Assembly: GCF_025717065.2 (NCBI RefSeq)
Contig: NZ_JAOVZO020000018.1
Coordinates: forward strand, 930,001-994,000
DNA length: 64,000 nt
Origin: Tahibacter soli
Lineage (GTDB): Bacteria > Pseudomonadota > Gammaproteobacteria > Xanthomonadales > Rhodanobacteraceae
Direction of reading: 5' to 3'
Shown: positions 8,655-18,251 of the stretch, piece by piece
How positions within the stretch are numbered: position 1 is the first letter of the stretch
Layout of the letters: each line of letters begins with the position of its first letter
Notes under the pieces: model-generated
What the model was told of the DNA's origin: nothing
What the model saw: only the letters and a program-made list of their open reading frames with translations
Databases searched by the model: none
Made by a program: the position numbers and the translations under genes

Positions 8655-9911
8655 TCAATCCGGAATTCGCGCCTCGATCCGCACGCCGCTGCCCGCCGCC
8701 GCGCTGACGTCGAGCGTGCCGCCGAGTCCCTCGACGCGTTCGCGCATGCCGGTCAGGCCGTTGCCCGCGCGCAGGCACGCCGACCCGACGCCGTCGTCGG
8801 CGATCGCGAGCACCAGCGCATCGCCGTCGCGCGCGAGCCGCAGCGTCGCGTGCGTCGCGCCGGCATGGCGCACGATGTTCGTCAGCGCCTCCTGCGCGAC
8901 GCGGATCACCGCTTCGGCCTGCGCGACGTCGGCCGCGCGCGCGTCGTCGCCGAGTTCGACCGCGATGCGCGGCTTCGGCAGCGGCGCGACGAGCGCGTGT
9001 ATCGCGTGGCGCAGGTCCATGCCTTCGTGCTGGCGCAGCTGCGCGACCACGCCGCGCACGTCGCCGAGCAGCTCGCCGGCGAGCTGCGAGGCGGTGCCGA
9101 GCGCCTTCTTGCGATCGACGTCGCTGTCGCGTTCGAGCAGCGCGAGGTTGAGCTTGAGCGCCGTCAGCTTGTGGCCGACGACGTCGTGCAGCTCGCGCGA
9201 CAGGCGCAGGCGTTCCTGGTCGCGCGCGCTTTCCTCGAGCAGCGAGCGCGTGGCGAGCAGATGCGCGTTGACGCTGCGCAGCTGCGCCGCCGCGGTTTCG
9301 GCGCGGCGCGCGTACCAGGCGGTGACGGCGGCGAAGCATTCGAAGCCGGAGTAGATCAGCACGATCAGTCCCGGCTTCGACGCCTGCCAGACGAACGCGA
9401 GCACGCCGTAGAGCACGACGTTGATCGCGACCGCCGCGACGACGAGCGCACGCAGCGACAGCAGCATCGCCAGTTCGCTCAGCACGACGACGAGCAGCAC
9501 CGGCGCGGTCGTCGTGCGCGCGAACCAGCACACGCCGAGCGCGAACACGGCCTGCAGCGCGACCGACACGCGCTGCGGCCGCACGCGCGACGCATCGTCG
9601 CCGCTCGTAAGGTCGGGCCAGACGAACGCCGCGAGAAACGCGGCGAGCAGCAAGCCGACGAGCGACTCGGCGCCGGGCGCGATCGCGCGGTTCTCGCCGA
9701 CGAACGAGGCGACGACGCCTAGCCACGCGAGGAACGCGGCGAGGTTCAGCGGTTGCGCGAGGCTGCGCAGGCGGGCGAGGGCGATGGACACGGCCGCAAG
9801 CGTTTCACCGATCGCCGGCGCCGGCAAGGCGGTACGCGTACGAGGTGACTTCCGGCAGGTCGAATCGGTTACCGGCGGCATCTGCCGCGGCGGCGGTGCC
9901 GGTTGCAGCAT
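8655..9911 (-). CDS. Sensor histidine kinase (HisKA_3/NarL-type)
   Basis: An inner-membrane two-component kinase of up to 418 residues. Five or six hydrophobic segments (about 45-200) come before the dimerisation box RLRLSRELHDVVGHKLTALK, where the His is the phosphoacceptor. The HATPase_c domain follows, with N box AQEALTNIVRHA, IADDGVGS and GNGLTGMRERVEGLGG. It is related to DesK and NarX kinases. The N-terminal 35 residues are Pro/Arg rich and doubtful; a GTG at 9791 is an alternative start. No response regulator gene is adjacent in this window, so it is an orphan here. Confidence 0.88.
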   Translation of the reverse strand: MLQPAPPPRQMPPVTDSTCRKSPRTRTALPAPAIGETLAAVSIALARLRSLAQPLNLAAFLAWLGVVASFVGENRAIAPGAESLVGLLLAAFLAAFVWPDLTSGDDASRVRPQRVSVALQAVFALGVCWFARTTTAPVLLVVVLSELAMLLSLRALVVAAVAINVVLYGVLAFVWQASKPGLIVLIYSGFECFAAVTAWYARRAETAAAQLRSVNAHLLATRSLLEESARDQERLRLSRELHDVVGHKLTALKLNLALLERDSDVDRKKALGTASQLAGELLGDVRGVVAQLRQHEGMDLRHAIHALVAPLPKPRIAVELGDDARAADVAQAEAVIRVAQEALTNIVRHAGATHATLRLARDGDALVLAIADDGVGSACLRAGNGLTGMRERVEGLGGTLDVSAAAGSGVRIEARIPD

Positions 9912-9941
9912 GGCGGCGTCCGATCAAAGGAGCCAGCCGTC

Positions 9942-10640
9942 ATGTCAGCCTACGAGATCGTCAAGTATTCGCATGCCTCGATCGGCGCGCTCGCGCTGAT
10001 CGCGTTCTGGGTCGCCGCGTTCGCGCGCAAGGGCTCGCCGCTGCACGTCGGCGTCGGCCGCGTCTATCTCGTGACGATGGCCGCGATCGTCGCAACCGCG
10101 CTGCCGCTCGTCGCGGTGCGTTTCGCCAAGGGCCAGTTCGTGACCGGGGCGTTTTTCGTGCTGCTGCTCTCGCTCGTCGCGACGGCGTGCTTCGTCGCGT
10201 GGACGGCGATACGCCACAAGCGCGACTGGCACCGCTTCACCGGCCGCGGTTATCGCGCGCTGATGCTGTCGAACTTCGCCGCCGGCACCGCCGTGACGGT
10301 GCTCGGCACGATCTACTCGCGCTGGATCTTCGTCGCGTTCGGCGTGTTCGGCGCGAAGCTCGGCTGGGACATGTGGAAGTTTCTGCGCGAGGAGACGAAG
10401 GCGCCGAACTGGTGGTTCGTGCAGCACTATCAGGCAATGATCGGCAACGGCATCGCCACGCACATCGCGTTCGCGCTGATCGGCCTGCCGCGCCTGTTTC
10501 CGGATGCGAGCACGGGCGTGCTCACCTACGTCGGCTGGCTCGCGCCGCTGGCGATCGGCATCACGACGCAGTACGTGCTCGATCGCAAGTACGTGAAGAA
10601 AACCGCGGCGGTGAGGCGCACGGCGCCCGCCGCCGTGTGA
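9942..10640 (+). CDS. Multi-pass membrane protein of unknown function (DUF2306-like)
   Basis: A 232-residue protein with about six or seven membrane spans and conserved-looking His residues in KYSHASIGALALIAFW, the DWHRFTGRGY loop and VQHYQAMIGNGIATH. The layout resembles DUF2306-type proteins, but the assignment is weak. The ATG at 9942 has AAAGGAG upstream at 9926-9932. It is divergent from the histidine kinase gene. Confidence 0.7.
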   Translation: MSAYEIVKYSHASIGALALIAFWVAAFARKGSPLHVGVGRVYLVTMAAIVATALPLVAVRFAKGQFVTGAFFVLLLSLVATACFVAWTAIRHKRDWHRFTGRGYRALMLSNFAAGTAVTVLGTIYSRWIFVAFGVFGAKLGWDMWKFLREETKAPNWWFVQHYQAMIGNGIATHIAFALIGLPRLFPDASTGVLTYVGWLAPLAIGITTQYVLDRKYVKKTAAVRRTAPAAV

Positions 10641-10670
10641 ATCGCTTAGCGCCTGCGAACGACGGCGATG

Positions 10671-11558
10671 TCAGACGTCGCCGTCATTGAGCCAGCCTTC
10701 GCCGCTGCCGCGCTGCCAGACGGTGTCGGTCGCGAGCACGTCGCCCGCCGCGTGCGACGGCGCGTCGTGCAGGCGCGCGTAGATCGGCGTGAAGTCGGGC
10801 CGCGTCGCTTCCATCAGCTCTTCGTAGCTGTCGATGACGAAGTAGGTTTTCTGGTACGTGTCGATGCGGTAGCGCGTCTGCATCACGCGTTCGAGGTCGA
10901 AGCCGATGCGGTTCGGTGCGGGCGATTCGAGGCTGTAGATCGATTCGCCCTTCGAACTCACGATGCCCGCGCCGTAGATGCGCAGGCCCTCGTCGGTGCG
11001 GATCAGCCCGAATTCGACGGTATACCAGTACAGACGGGTCAGATTCTGCAGCGCTTCCGGCCCGATCGCCGCGGCCTTCACGCCGCCGGCGCCGTAGGCC
11101 TGCATGTAGTCGGCGAACACGGGATTGAGCAGCAGCGGCACGTGGCCGAACAGGTCGTGGAACATGTCCGGCTCGGCGAGGTAGTCGAGCTGCTCGGGCT
11201 TTCTGATCCACCAGGTCACCGGAAACCGGCGGTTCGCGAGATGCTCGAAGAACGTCAGTTCCGGCAGCAGCCCTTCGACGGCGATCAGCTCCCAGCCGGT
11301 CGCGGGCTTGAGCACGCGGTTGAGATCGGAAAAGCGCGGAATCGCGTCGGCCGTCATGTGCAGCCGTTCCTGGTTCGTCACGAATTCCTTCGCGGCGCGG
11401 CCGACGAGGATTTCGCGCTGGCGCTTGAACAGCGTCGCCCAGGTGTCGTGATCGACCGCCGTGTAGGTGTCCCACGGCTGCTCGATCACCGTGGTCGTAT
11501 AGACCGGCACGTAACCCTTGTCGGTCATCTGATGTTCGACGCGGCGCGGGGTTTCCAT
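10671..11558 (-). CDS. phhA: Phenylalanine 4-monooxygenase
   Basis: A 295-residue pterin-dependent iron hydroxylase converting phenylalanine to tyrosine. The iron ligands are in FHDLFGHVPLL (two His) and YWYTVEFGL (Glu), and GFDLERVMQTRYRIDTYQ matches the family C-terminus. The length is typical of bacterial monomeric enzymes without an ACT domain. The ATG at 11558 has CCAGGAG upstream. It is divergently transcribed from an Lrp-type regulator with 127 bp between, a layout suggesting direct control by that regulator in response to aromatic amino acids. No pterin carbinolamine dehydratase gene is nearby. Confidence 0.96.
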   Translation of the reverse strand: METPRRVEHQMTDKGYVPVYTTTVIEQPWDTYTAVDHDTWATLFKRQREILVGRAAKEFVTNQERLHMTADAIPRFSDLNRVLKPATGWELIAVEGLLPELTFFEHLANRRFPVTWWIRKPEQLDYLAEPDMFHDLFGHVPLLLNPVFADYMQAYGAGGVKAAAIGPEALQNLTRLYWYTVEFGLIRTDEGLRIYGAGIVSSKGESIYSLESPAPNRIGFDLERVMQTRYRIDTYQKTYFVIDSYEELMEATRPDFTPIYARLHDAPSHAAGDVLATDTVWQRGSGEGWLNDGDV

Positions 11559-11626
11559 GGCGGGCTCCTGGTGACGGTTGCTGCACGCAGTGTAGGCGCA
11601 GCGCCACGCAACAGGCTTGCTTTGTT

Positions 11627-11660
11627 GCACGATATGGCGGCTTCGGCGCAATATTCGTGC
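11627..11660. promoter_or_regulatory. Interrupted palindrome between phhA and the Lrp gene
   Basis: GCACGATAT (11627-11635) and ATATTCGTGC (11651-11660) form imperfect arms separated by 15 bp in the divergent intergenic region, 26 bp before the regulator's ATG. The size and AT-rich inner ends fit an Lrp/AsnC operator. Confidence 0.45.
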
Positions 11661-11685
11661 GTCATCAGCGAATACCGAGCAAGAA

Positions 11686-12156
11686 ATGACTGACACCGGC
11701 CTGGACCGCACCGACCTGCGCATCCTCGAGGCGCTGCAGTCGGACGGCCGCGTCACCAATGCCGACCTCGCCGAGAAGGTGAATCTGTCGGCGTCGGCGT
11801 GCCTGCGCCGCGTGCAGCGGCTCGAGCAGGACGGCGTGATCACGGGCTATGCCGCGCAGGTCGATCCGCGCGCGGTCGGGCTCGGCCTGCAGGCGTTCGT
11901 GCGCGTGCAGCTCGGGCGGCACGACGCCGAATCGATCGCGCTCTTCGTGCGCCGTGTCGACGAATCGAAAGAAGTGGTCGCCTGCCATGCGCTGACCGGC
12001 GACATGGACTATCTGCTGCACGTCGTGGTCGAGGATCTCGACCACTTTTCGCGATTCCTGCTCGACCGGCTGCTCAACGAATCGGGCGTCGCCGACGTCA
12101 ACTCGAGCTTCGTGCTGCGCACGGTGAAGCAGACGCACGCATTGCCGCTGGCCTGA
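11686..12156 (+). CDS. Lrp/AsnC-family transcriptional regulator
   Basis: A 156-residue feast/famine regulator. The N-terminal HTH (about 8-55, LRILEALQSDGRVTNADLAE) is followed by the RAM ligand-binding domain (ACHALTGDMDYLLHVV). Family members form octamers and respond to amino acids. Its position divergent from phhA makes phenylalanine or tyrosine catabolism the probable target, as for the Lrp-like regulators of aromatic catabolism in related bacteria. The ATG at 11686 follows AGCAAGAA. Confidence 0.93.
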   Translation: MTDTGLDRTDLRILEALQSDGRVTNADLAEKVNLSASACLRRVQRLEQDGVITGYAAQVDPRAVGLGLQAFVRVQLGRHDAESIALFVRRVDESKEVVACHALTGDMDYLLHVVVEDLDHFSRFLLDRLLNESGVADVNSSFVLRTVKQTHALPLA

Positions 12157-12162
12157 ATCGGG

Positions 12163-12960
12163 TCAGTGCAGCGTCGGCGGTTCGTCCTGTCCCTGTCGCG
12201 GCCGCACCGGAAAGAAGATCACGCGACCGCGCGGCTCGTCGTCTTCTTCGCCGCGCTGCCACAGCACCGGCACGTGGCCCGGCCGCGGCAGTTCCAGCTC
12301 GTTGCGCTCGCGTTCGCGCTCGGCCGCCTCGGCTTCCTCTTCGAGCTCCCAGCTCGGCTTCGGCTCGGGCGCCGGCGGGTCGAGCTTGCGCCACAGCACC
12401 GCCGCGAGCGCGCCGGCGACGGCGCCGGAGAAATGCGCTTCCCACGACACGTCCGGTTCGCGCGGCAGCACCGTCACCACCATGCCGCCGTAGAGGAAGA
12501 ACGTCACCATCGCCACGACGATCGCGTTGCGGTCCTGGCGCAGAAGGCCCAGGAAGAACAGGTAGAACATCAGGCCGTGCGCAAGGCCGCTCGCGCCGAA
12601 ATGCCATGACGGCCGGCCGATCAGCCAGATGCCGATGCCCGAGAGGATCCAGATCAGCGGCACGGCGCGCAGCGTGCCCTTCGGATAGTTGAACAGCGCC
12701 AGCGCGAGCATCACGAGGATCGGCACGCTGTTCATGATGAGGTGCTCGAACGATCCGTGCACGAGCGGCGAGGTCAGCACGCCGAGGAGGCCGTACCACT
12801 CGCCCGGCCGCACGCCGAGCCAGTGGAACGACGACAGGCTCGCGATCTCGACGAGCTTGACGAGCCACAGCACGGCGACGAACGCGAGCGACACCCAGAT
12901 CGCGAACTTCAGCTGCGGCAGGTCGCGCTTGGGCACGCGCGGGGCGGATTCGATGTCCAT
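12163..12960 (-). CDS. Rhomboid-family intramembrane serine protease
   Basis: A 265-residue membrane protein with six or seven spans. The catalytic dyad is visible as Ser124 in HFGASGLAHG and His176 in WEAHFSGAVAG. The loop-1 region reads RPGEWYGLLGVLTSPLVHGSFEHLIMN, as in rhomboids. The C-terminal ~65 residues form a charged Glu/Arg-rich cytoplasmic tail of unknown role. The ATG at 12960 is chosen; further upstream in-frame codons encode an Arg-rich stretch that is not rhomboid-like. It is convergent with the Lrp gene (6 bp). Confidence 0.9.
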   Translation of the reverse strand: MDIESAPRVPKRDLPQLKFAIWVSLAFVAVLWLVKLVEIASLSSFHWLGVRPGEWYGLLGVLTSPLVHGSFEHLIMNSVPILVMLALALFNYPKGTLRAVPLIWILSGIGIWLIGRPSWHFGASGLAHGLMFYLFFLGLLRQDRNAIVVAMVTFFLYGGMVVTVLPREPDVSWEAHFSGAVAGALAAVLWRKLDPPAPEPKPSWELEEEAEAAERERERNELELPRPGHVPVLWQRGEEDDEPRGRVIFFPVRPRQGQDEPPTLH

Positions 12961-13069
12961 CGCGGCGAGGTTGGGGCGTGGCGATTCGGCGCAAGGGGGC
13001 AAACGAAATGCACACGACCGGCAAGCCCGATGCGCGCTAGGCTCGGGCGCATCCCTGGGGAGTACCACC

Positions 13070-14824
13070 ATGCGTCTGATTCGCCTAGCCTTTCTCGTGT
13101 GCGCCGCGGCCGCCCTCGCGCCGGCGTTCGCCGACACCGCCGCCGACCAGCGCTTCACCGACCTCTACCAGCGCGAGTGGGCCTGGCGCCTCAAGCAGTA
13201 TCCGACGATGGCGACGTCGGTCGGCTCGCACGACGACGACGACAAGCTCGGCCACGTCGACGCGAAGACGCAGGCGCAGCGCCTCGTCGCGCTCGAAGGC
13301 TACAAGAAGGAACTCGACGCGATCGACCCGAAGGCGCTGTCGCCCGAACAGCGCACGAACTACGCGATCTACGCCGCGCAGCTCGCCAATTCGATCGACG
13401 GCATCAAGCTCAAGGCCTACCTCATTCCGATGACGTCGGATTCGAGCTTCTACGCCGACCTGCCGATGATGGCCGAATCGCATCCGTTCGCGACGAAGCG
13501 CGACTACGAGAACTACATCAAACGCCTGGAAGCGGTGCCGGGTCTGTTCGACGAATACACCGTGCTGCTCAAGGAAGGCATCCGCACCGGCATGACGCTG
13601 CCGCGCGTGGTGCTCGACGGCCGCGACGCGCCGATCCGCAAGGTGGCCGAGCTCAAGGACGTCACCGAGAGCCCGTTCTACGCGCCGTTCAAAACGTTCC
13701 CGCCGTCGGTCAGCGTCGACGACGCGAAGAAGCTCGCCGCCGACGGCGAGCGCGCGATCCGCACGGCGGTCGTGCCGGCGTACGCGAAGCTGCTGAAATT
13801 CTTCACCGGCGAATACATGCCCAAGGCGCGCCAGACGCTCGGCGCGTACTCGCTGCCGAACGGCAAGGCGTTCTACCAGTCGCAGATCCGCGAATACACG
13901 ACGCTCGATCTGTCGCCGGAAGAAATCCACAAGATCGGCGTGTCGGAAGTCGCGCGCATTCGCGCCGAAATGGAAAAAGTGAAGAACGACGCCAAGTTCG
14001 ACGGCGACTTCGCCGCGTTCCTGAAGTTCTTGCGCACCGATCCGCAGTTCTACGCCAAGACGCCGCGCGAACTCCTGATGCACGCGAGCTACTACGCCAA
14101 GCGCATCGACGGCATGCTGCCGAAATACTTCGGCAAGCTGCCGCGCATCCCGTACGGCGTCGCGCCCGTGCCCGAGGCGATCGCGCCGTACTACACGACC
14201 GGCCGCTACAGCGGCCCGCCCGAAGGCGGCAAGGGCGCGGGTTTCTACTGGGTCAACACCTGGAAGCTCGAAGCGCGGCCGATCTACGCGCTGCCCGCGC
14301 TGACGCTGCACGAGGCGGTGCCGGGTCATCACCTGCAGGGCGCGCTCGCGATGGAGCAGGGCGAGCAGCCGCCGTTTCGCCGCTACAGCTACATCTCGGC
14401 GTTCGGCGAGGGCTGGGCGCTGTACACCGAGCACCTGGGCGTCGAAATGGGCGTGTACGAGACGCCGTACGACCACTTCGGCCGCCTGACCTACGAAATG
14501 TGGCGCGCCTGCCGCCTCGTCATCGACACCGGCGTGCACGCGATGGGCTGGACGCGCGAGGCGTCGCTGGCGCTCCTGCGCGACAACACGGCGCTGTCCG
14601 AGCACGAGATCACGACCGAAGTCGATCGCTACATCAGCTGGCCGGCTCAGGCGCTCTCGTACAAGCTCGGCGAGCTCAAGATCCGCGAACTGCGGGCGAA
14701 GGCCGAAAAGACGATGGGCGAACGCTTCGACCTGCGCGCGTTCCACGACGCCGTGCTGTCGCTCGGCTCGGTGCCGCTGCCGGTGCTCGAGGCGCGCGTC
14801 GACGACTTCATCGCCGGCAAGTAG
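13070..14824 (+). CDS. DUF885 family secreted hydrolase (zinc-peptidase-like)
   Basis: A 584-residue periplasmic or secreted protein with a signal peptide ([21 protein letters not shown]). The metal-binding motif HEAVPGHH begins at His414, and the downstream [12 protein letters not shown] supplies a conserved Glu typical of gluzincin-like folds. The DUF885 family is abundant in Xanthomonadales and generally annotated as putative peptidases; substrates are unknown. The ATG follows CTGGGGAG (about 13054-13061). Confidence 0.92.
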   Translation: MRLIRLAFLVCAAAALAPAFADTAADQRFTDLYQREWAWRLKQYPTMATSVGSHDDDDKLGHVDAKTQAQRLVALEGYKKELDAIDPKALSPEQRTNYAIYAAQLANSIDGIKLKAYLIPMTSDSSFYADLPMMAESHPFATKRDYENYIKRLEAVPGLFDEYTVLLKEGIRTGMTLPRVVLDGRDAPIRKVAELKDVTESPFYAPFKTFPPSVSVDDAKKLAADGERAIRTAVVPAYAKLLKFFTGEYMPKARQTLGAYSLPNGKAFYQSQIREYTTLDLSPEEIHKIGVSEVARIRAEMEKVKNDAKFDGDFAAFLKFLRTDPQFYAKTPRELLMHASYYAKRIDGMLPKYFGKLPRIPYGVAPVPEAIAPYYTTGRYSGPPEGGKGAGFYWVNTWKLEARPIYALPALTLHEAVPGHHLQGALAMEQGEQPPFRRYSYISAFGEGWALYTEHLGVEMGVYETPYDHFGRLTYEMWRACRLVIDTGVHAMGWTREASLALLRDNTALSEHEITTEVDRYISWPAQALSYKLGELKIRELRAKAEKTMGERFDLRAFHDAVLSLGSVPLPVLEARVDDFIAGK

Positions 14825-15019
14825 CCGCGCGCGGCCGACGCACGGCGAAAAACGCCGCGCGTGGGTCCACGGAGGTAAATCCTTGTAAACGCTGCCGTAA
14901 GGCGGCGTGTGCGCCGTTGCGCCGCTGTCGGCCTTGCAGTTAGATGATCGCAGCGGTCGCGGTCGTTCGACGCGAGGGTCGGGCAGGAGCCCATCCCCGG
15001 CGTCGGGCAAAGGGGGCGC

Positions 15020-16222
15020 ATGCTCTTCGATGTGCGCACGGCGATGTTCCTGGCGGCGTTCATCACGCTGATGCTCGCCGTGTGCCTCGCGGCGACGCTC
15101 AACCGCCAGGAACCTCCGGTCGCCGGCGCCGTCGCCCTGTGGGTGCGCGCGACCGCGCTGCAGCCGTTCGCGTGGCTGCTGCTCGCGCTGCGCGACTACG
15201 TGCCCGACGTCTGGTCGATCGTCCTCGGCAACGCGCTCATCTGCTTCGCCTATGCCGAGTATCCGCGTGCGCTGCGGCTGTTCACGCGCGGACACGCCGG
15301 TTCGCCGCTGCCGCATTTCGTCGCCGGAGCGACGCTCGCGCCGGTCGCGGCATTCACCTGGATCTGGCCGAGCGTGGCTGCGCGTACCGTGGCCACGTCG
15401 CTGGCGATCCTCGTGCTGTTCGCGCTGGCCGTGTCCGCGCTCGTGCGCGGCACGCCGCGACCGCTGCCGCGCAGCCATGCGATCACCGCCGCGGCGTTTT
15501 TCGTCGGCGCATTGTTGCTGGGCGTGCGCGCGGCGTTCGAAGGCTTCACGCACACGCCGCTGACGAGCGGCACCGCGGTGACGCCGATGCAGGTGCTGAT
15601 CTTCGGTTATTCGGCGCTCGCGCCGGTGCTCATGACGTTCGGCTTCGTGCTGATGTGCAACGACCGCATGCGTGCCGAACTCGAACGGCTCGCCGCGACC
15701 GATCCGCTGACCGGCGTATGGAACCGCCGCATGCTCGAGCAGCTCGTGACGAGCCAGCTCGCCGACGCGCGCCGGCATTTCCGGCCGGTGTCGGCGCTCC
15801 TGATCGATGCCGACCATTTCAAGCTGATCAACGACGGCTTCGGGCACGACGTCGGCGACGCCGCGCTCAAGGCGCTCGCGGCCGACGTGCGCAGCCACCT
15901 GCGGCCGGGCGACCTGATCGGACGGCTCGGCGGCGAGGAATTTCTGGTGGTGCTCGCCGGCGCGGCCTCGGCCGAGGCGGTGGCCGTCGCCGAGCGCCTG
16001 CGCGAGAGCGTCGCGGCGCTGGCGATCGATGTGCACGGCATCGCGCTCAAGCTCAGCATCAGCATCGGCGTCGCGACGCTCGCCGATACGAGCCACGATT
16101 TCGGCGCGCTCGTGCGCCGCGCCGACGAGGCGATGTACGAGGCCAAGCGCGCCGGCCGCAACCGGGTGTCGCTCGCGATGCGGCCGGCGGGAGCCGTGCA
16201 AGCCGTTACAATGGCGCGATGA
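15020..16222 (+). CDS. Membrane-bound diguanylate cyclase (GGDEF)
   Basis: A 400-residue inner-membrane enzyme making cyclic di-GMP from two GTP. Six or seven hydrophobic segments fill residues 5-215. The GGDEF domain (about 225-385) carries an intact GGEEF active site in RLGGEEF, and RPGD exactly five residues before it is a canonical inhibitory I-site. The final ~20 residues after RAGRNRVS are extra. The stop overlaps the ATG of the next gene (ATGA), so the cyclase and the methyltransferase are coupled. Confidence 0.93.
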   Translation: MLFDVRTAMFLAAFITLMLAVCLAATLNRQEPPVAGAVALWVRATALQPFAWLLLALRDYVPDVWSIVLGNALICFAYAEYPRALRLFTRGHAGSPLPHFVAGATLAPVAAFTWIWPSVAARTVATSLAILVLFALAVSALVRGTPRPLPRSHAITAAAFFVGALLLGVRAAFEGFTHTPLTSGTAVTPMQVLIFGYSALAPVLMTFGFVLMCNDRMRAELERLAATDPLTGVWNRRMLEQLVTSQLADARRHFRPVSALLIDADHFKLINDGFGHDVGDAALKALAADVRSHLRPGDLIGRLGGEEFLVVLAGAASAEAVAVAERLRESVAALAIDVHGIALKLSISIGVATLADTSHDFGALVRRADEAMYEAKRAGRNRVSLAMRPAGAVQAVTMAR

Positions 16223-17391
16223 ACACGCCCAATCCCGTCGTACAGCTCAAGATCGAACGCCGCTCGAACCATCCCTGGATCTTCCAGAAAATGGTCGAAA
16301 AACCCGACCCGCGCCCGAAACCCGGCTCGGTCGTCGATATCTACGACCGCGACGGCACCTTCGCCGGCCGCGGCTTCTACAACGGCCACTCGCGCATCGC
16401 GCTGCGCGTGCTGACCGAAGACCCGGACGAGCCGGTCGACGCCGCGTTCTTCGAGCGCAAGATCGGCCAGGCCGTGCGACTGCGCCGCGACGTGCTCAAA
16501 CTCGACGCCGTGACCGACGCGTACCGCCTGATCCATTCCGAAGGCGACGGTCTTTCGGGCCTCGTCGTCGACCGCTTCGCCGACACGCTCGTCGTCGAAT
16601 ACTTCTCGGCCGGCATGTTCAAGCAGCGCGACCTGATCCGCCGCTGCCTGCTCGATCACTTTCCGGACAGCCAGATCTACGCGTTCGCCGAAGAACACGT
16701 GCAGAAGCAGGAAAGCTTCGACTGCGCCACGCCGCCGACGCCCAGGCCGACCGTGATCGTCGAGCACGGCGTGCGCTTTCACGCCGCGCCCGGCACGAAG
16801 CACAAGACCGGCTTCTTCGTCGACCAGCGCGACAACCGCCACCAGCTCGCGCAGTTCTGCGAAGGCAAGCGCGTGCTCGACCTGTGCTGCAACTCCGGCG
16901 GCTTTGCGATCTACGCCAAGACGATCGGCGGCGCCGGCGAGGTGGTCGGCGTCGATCTCGACGAGGAGATTCTCGAAGTCGCCGAACAGAATGCACGTTT
17001 GAACAAAGCGAAGATCCGCTTCGTGCAGGCCGACATCTTCCACTGGCTGCGCGACGTCGCCTCGGGCCGCGCCGAGCAGTTCGACGTGGTGGTGCTCGAT
17101 CCGGCGAAGATGACGCGCGACCGCGAGCAGGTGATTCCGGCGCTGAAAAAATACCTCGACATGAACAAGCTCGCGCTCGGCGCGGTCAAGCCGGGCGGCA
17201 TCTTCCTCACGTGCTCGTGCACCGGTCTCGTCAGCGAGGAGCAGTTTCTCGACATGCTGCGCCGTGCCGCTTTCTACGCGAACCGCACGGTGCAGGTGCT
17301 CAAGGTGGCCGGCGCCGGCATGGACCATCCGTTCATGGCGCACGTCGGCGAAAGCCGGTATCTCAAAGCGGTGTTCTGCCGGGTCGAATGA
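16219..17391 (+). CDS. Class I SAM-dependent rRNA methyltransferase (RlmI-like)
   Basis: A 390-residue enzyme with an N-terminal PUA-like domain (1-80), a central EEHD-type domain and a C-terminal Rossmann methyltransferase. The SAM motif is VLDLCCNSGGFAIYA, the acidic residue is in GVDLDEEIL and the catalytic loop is VVLDPAKMT, where most relatives have DPPK. FFVDQRDNR is a further signature. The family methylates C5 of cytosines in 23S rRNA, but the LDLCCNSGG and DPAK variants mark a distinct subgroup, so the exact target is uncertain. A strong terminator follows. Confidence 0.88.
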   Translation: MNTPNPVVQLKIERRSNHPWIFQKMVEKPDPRPKPGSVVDIYDRDGTFAGRGFYNGHSRIALRVLTEDPDEPVDAAFFERKIGQAVRLRRDVLKLDAVTDAYRLIHSEGDGLSGLVVDRFADTLVVEYFSAGMFKQRDLIRRCLLDHFPDSQIYAFAEEHVQKQESFDCATPPTPRPTVIVEHGVRFHAAPGTKHKTGFFVDQRDNRHQLAQFCEGKRVLDLCCNSGGFAIYAKTIGGAGEVVGVDLDEEILEVAEQNARLNKAKIRFVQADIFHWLRDVASGRAEQFDVVVLDPAKMTRDREQVIPALKKYLDMNKLALGAVKPGGIFLTCSCTGLVSEEQFLDMLRRAAFYANRTVQVLKVAGAGMDHPFMAHVGESRYLKAVFCRVE

Positions 17392-17412
17392 CGCCGGCGG
17401 GGTTCGGACGAA

Positions 17413-17447
17413 CACGAAAACGCCGGCATTCGCCGGCGTTTTTCGTG
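17413..17447. terminator. Bidirectional intrinsic terminator
   Basis: The stem AACGCCGGC/GCCGGCGTT with a 4-base loop is flanked by AAAA on one side and TTTTT on the other. It lies between the convergent methyltransferase and GlsB-like genes and can serve both strands. Confidence 0.85.
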
Positions 17448-17453
17448 CGCGCT

Positions 17454-17708
17454 TCAGGCGCGTTTTATGAGACTGATGAGGAACAGCAGGATCACCGCGC
17501 CGATGAACGCGTGGATGATCGCGCCGAGCCAGCCGCCGCCGATGACGATGCCGATCCTCGGCAGCAGGAAGCTCGCCAGGAACGCGCCGAGTATGCCGAC
17601 GACGATGTTTCCGACGATGCCCAAACCGCGTCCGCGCATGACCGTCGCCGCCAGCCAGCCCGCGATACCACCGATCAACAACGTGATGATCAACGCTTCT
17701 ACCGACAT
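17454..17708 (-). CDS. GlsB/YeaQ/YmgE family stress-response membrane protein
   Basis: An 84-residue protein with three membrane spans and the family's Gly-rich pattern (IGGIAGWLAATVMRGRG, GIVGNIVVGILGAFLASFL, GGWLGAIIHAFIGAVILLFL). Members are induced in stress and stationary phase; their molecular role is unknown. The ATG at 17708 has CGGAG upstream; a longer in-frame start at 17750 adds residues that do not match the family. Confidence 0.92.
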   Translation of the reverse strand: MSVEALIITLLIGGIAGWLAATVMRGRGLGIVGNIVVGILGAFLASFLLPRIGIVIGGGWLGAIIHAFIGAVILLFLISLIKRA

Positions 17709-17873
17709 GATCCGTTCTCCGTCCGAGTGGATATCCACGGCGGCCATCAACGATCGTTCGTCGCGATTCCCCCTGCAACGCCCGGCCGCTTCCGCCGAAC
17801 ACGCCCCCGGAGCCGCACGTTACACAGTTGTGTGAATGCGGTCACGTAAACTTGTGCGGAGGGCCGCGGGCCG

Positions 17874-18146
17874 TCAGGAATCGCGCGGAATGGCCTTCGG
17901 CGCGGCTGCCGTGGCGGCTGCGCGTTCCCGTTTCGCTTTTTCGCGAATGTGCGCCAGCACCTCGGGCGTCAGCAGCGCCGTATCGGGACGGGCGTTCTGT
18001 TCGATGCGCCGCGCCGCGAACGCGAACACCGCGCAGAACAGGCTGATGCCGGCGATGGCCAACATGACGGCGAGCACGCCGGGCGACGAAGTGAGAAACG
18101 AGACGGTCATAGCAAGGACGGCCAAGGCGACCCACAACCAGCGCAT
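17874..18146 (-). CDS. Small membrane protein, unknown function
   Basis: A 90-residue protein with two hydrophobic spans (about 2-19 and 24-45), then a charged cytoplasmic tail (REKAKRERAAATAAAPKAIPRD). The ATG at 18146 has GCGGAG upstream. No family was recognised. It is divergent from the gene at 18252, with 105 bp between that should contain promoters for both. Confidence 0.7.
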   Translation of the reverse strand: MRWLWVALAVLAMTVSFLTSSPGVLAVMLAIAGISLFCAVFAFAARRIEQNARPDTALLTPEVLAHIREKAKRERAAATAAAPKAIPRDS

Positions 18147-18251
18147 ACTTCGACTCCGCGTAAAGACCGCTCTGCAAGGCTGCCGCATGATAACGCAGGC
18201 TCCGGCGCGCGCCGTGCCGACGGTCGCCCGGATTGACGCTGTGGTCCGCCG

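Noticed and set aside
10668-11693. Long open frame on the plus strand opposite phhA
   Set aside because: It is the reverse-frame shadow of phhA, which has all catalytic motifs, and its translation has no family resemblance.
13085-16201. Very long minus-strand open frame of over 1000 codons opposite the DUF885 and GGDEF genes
   Set aside because: It spans two real genes and their intergenic region antisense; the composition is typical of GC-rich shadow frames (His/Arg/Asp-rich, no domains).
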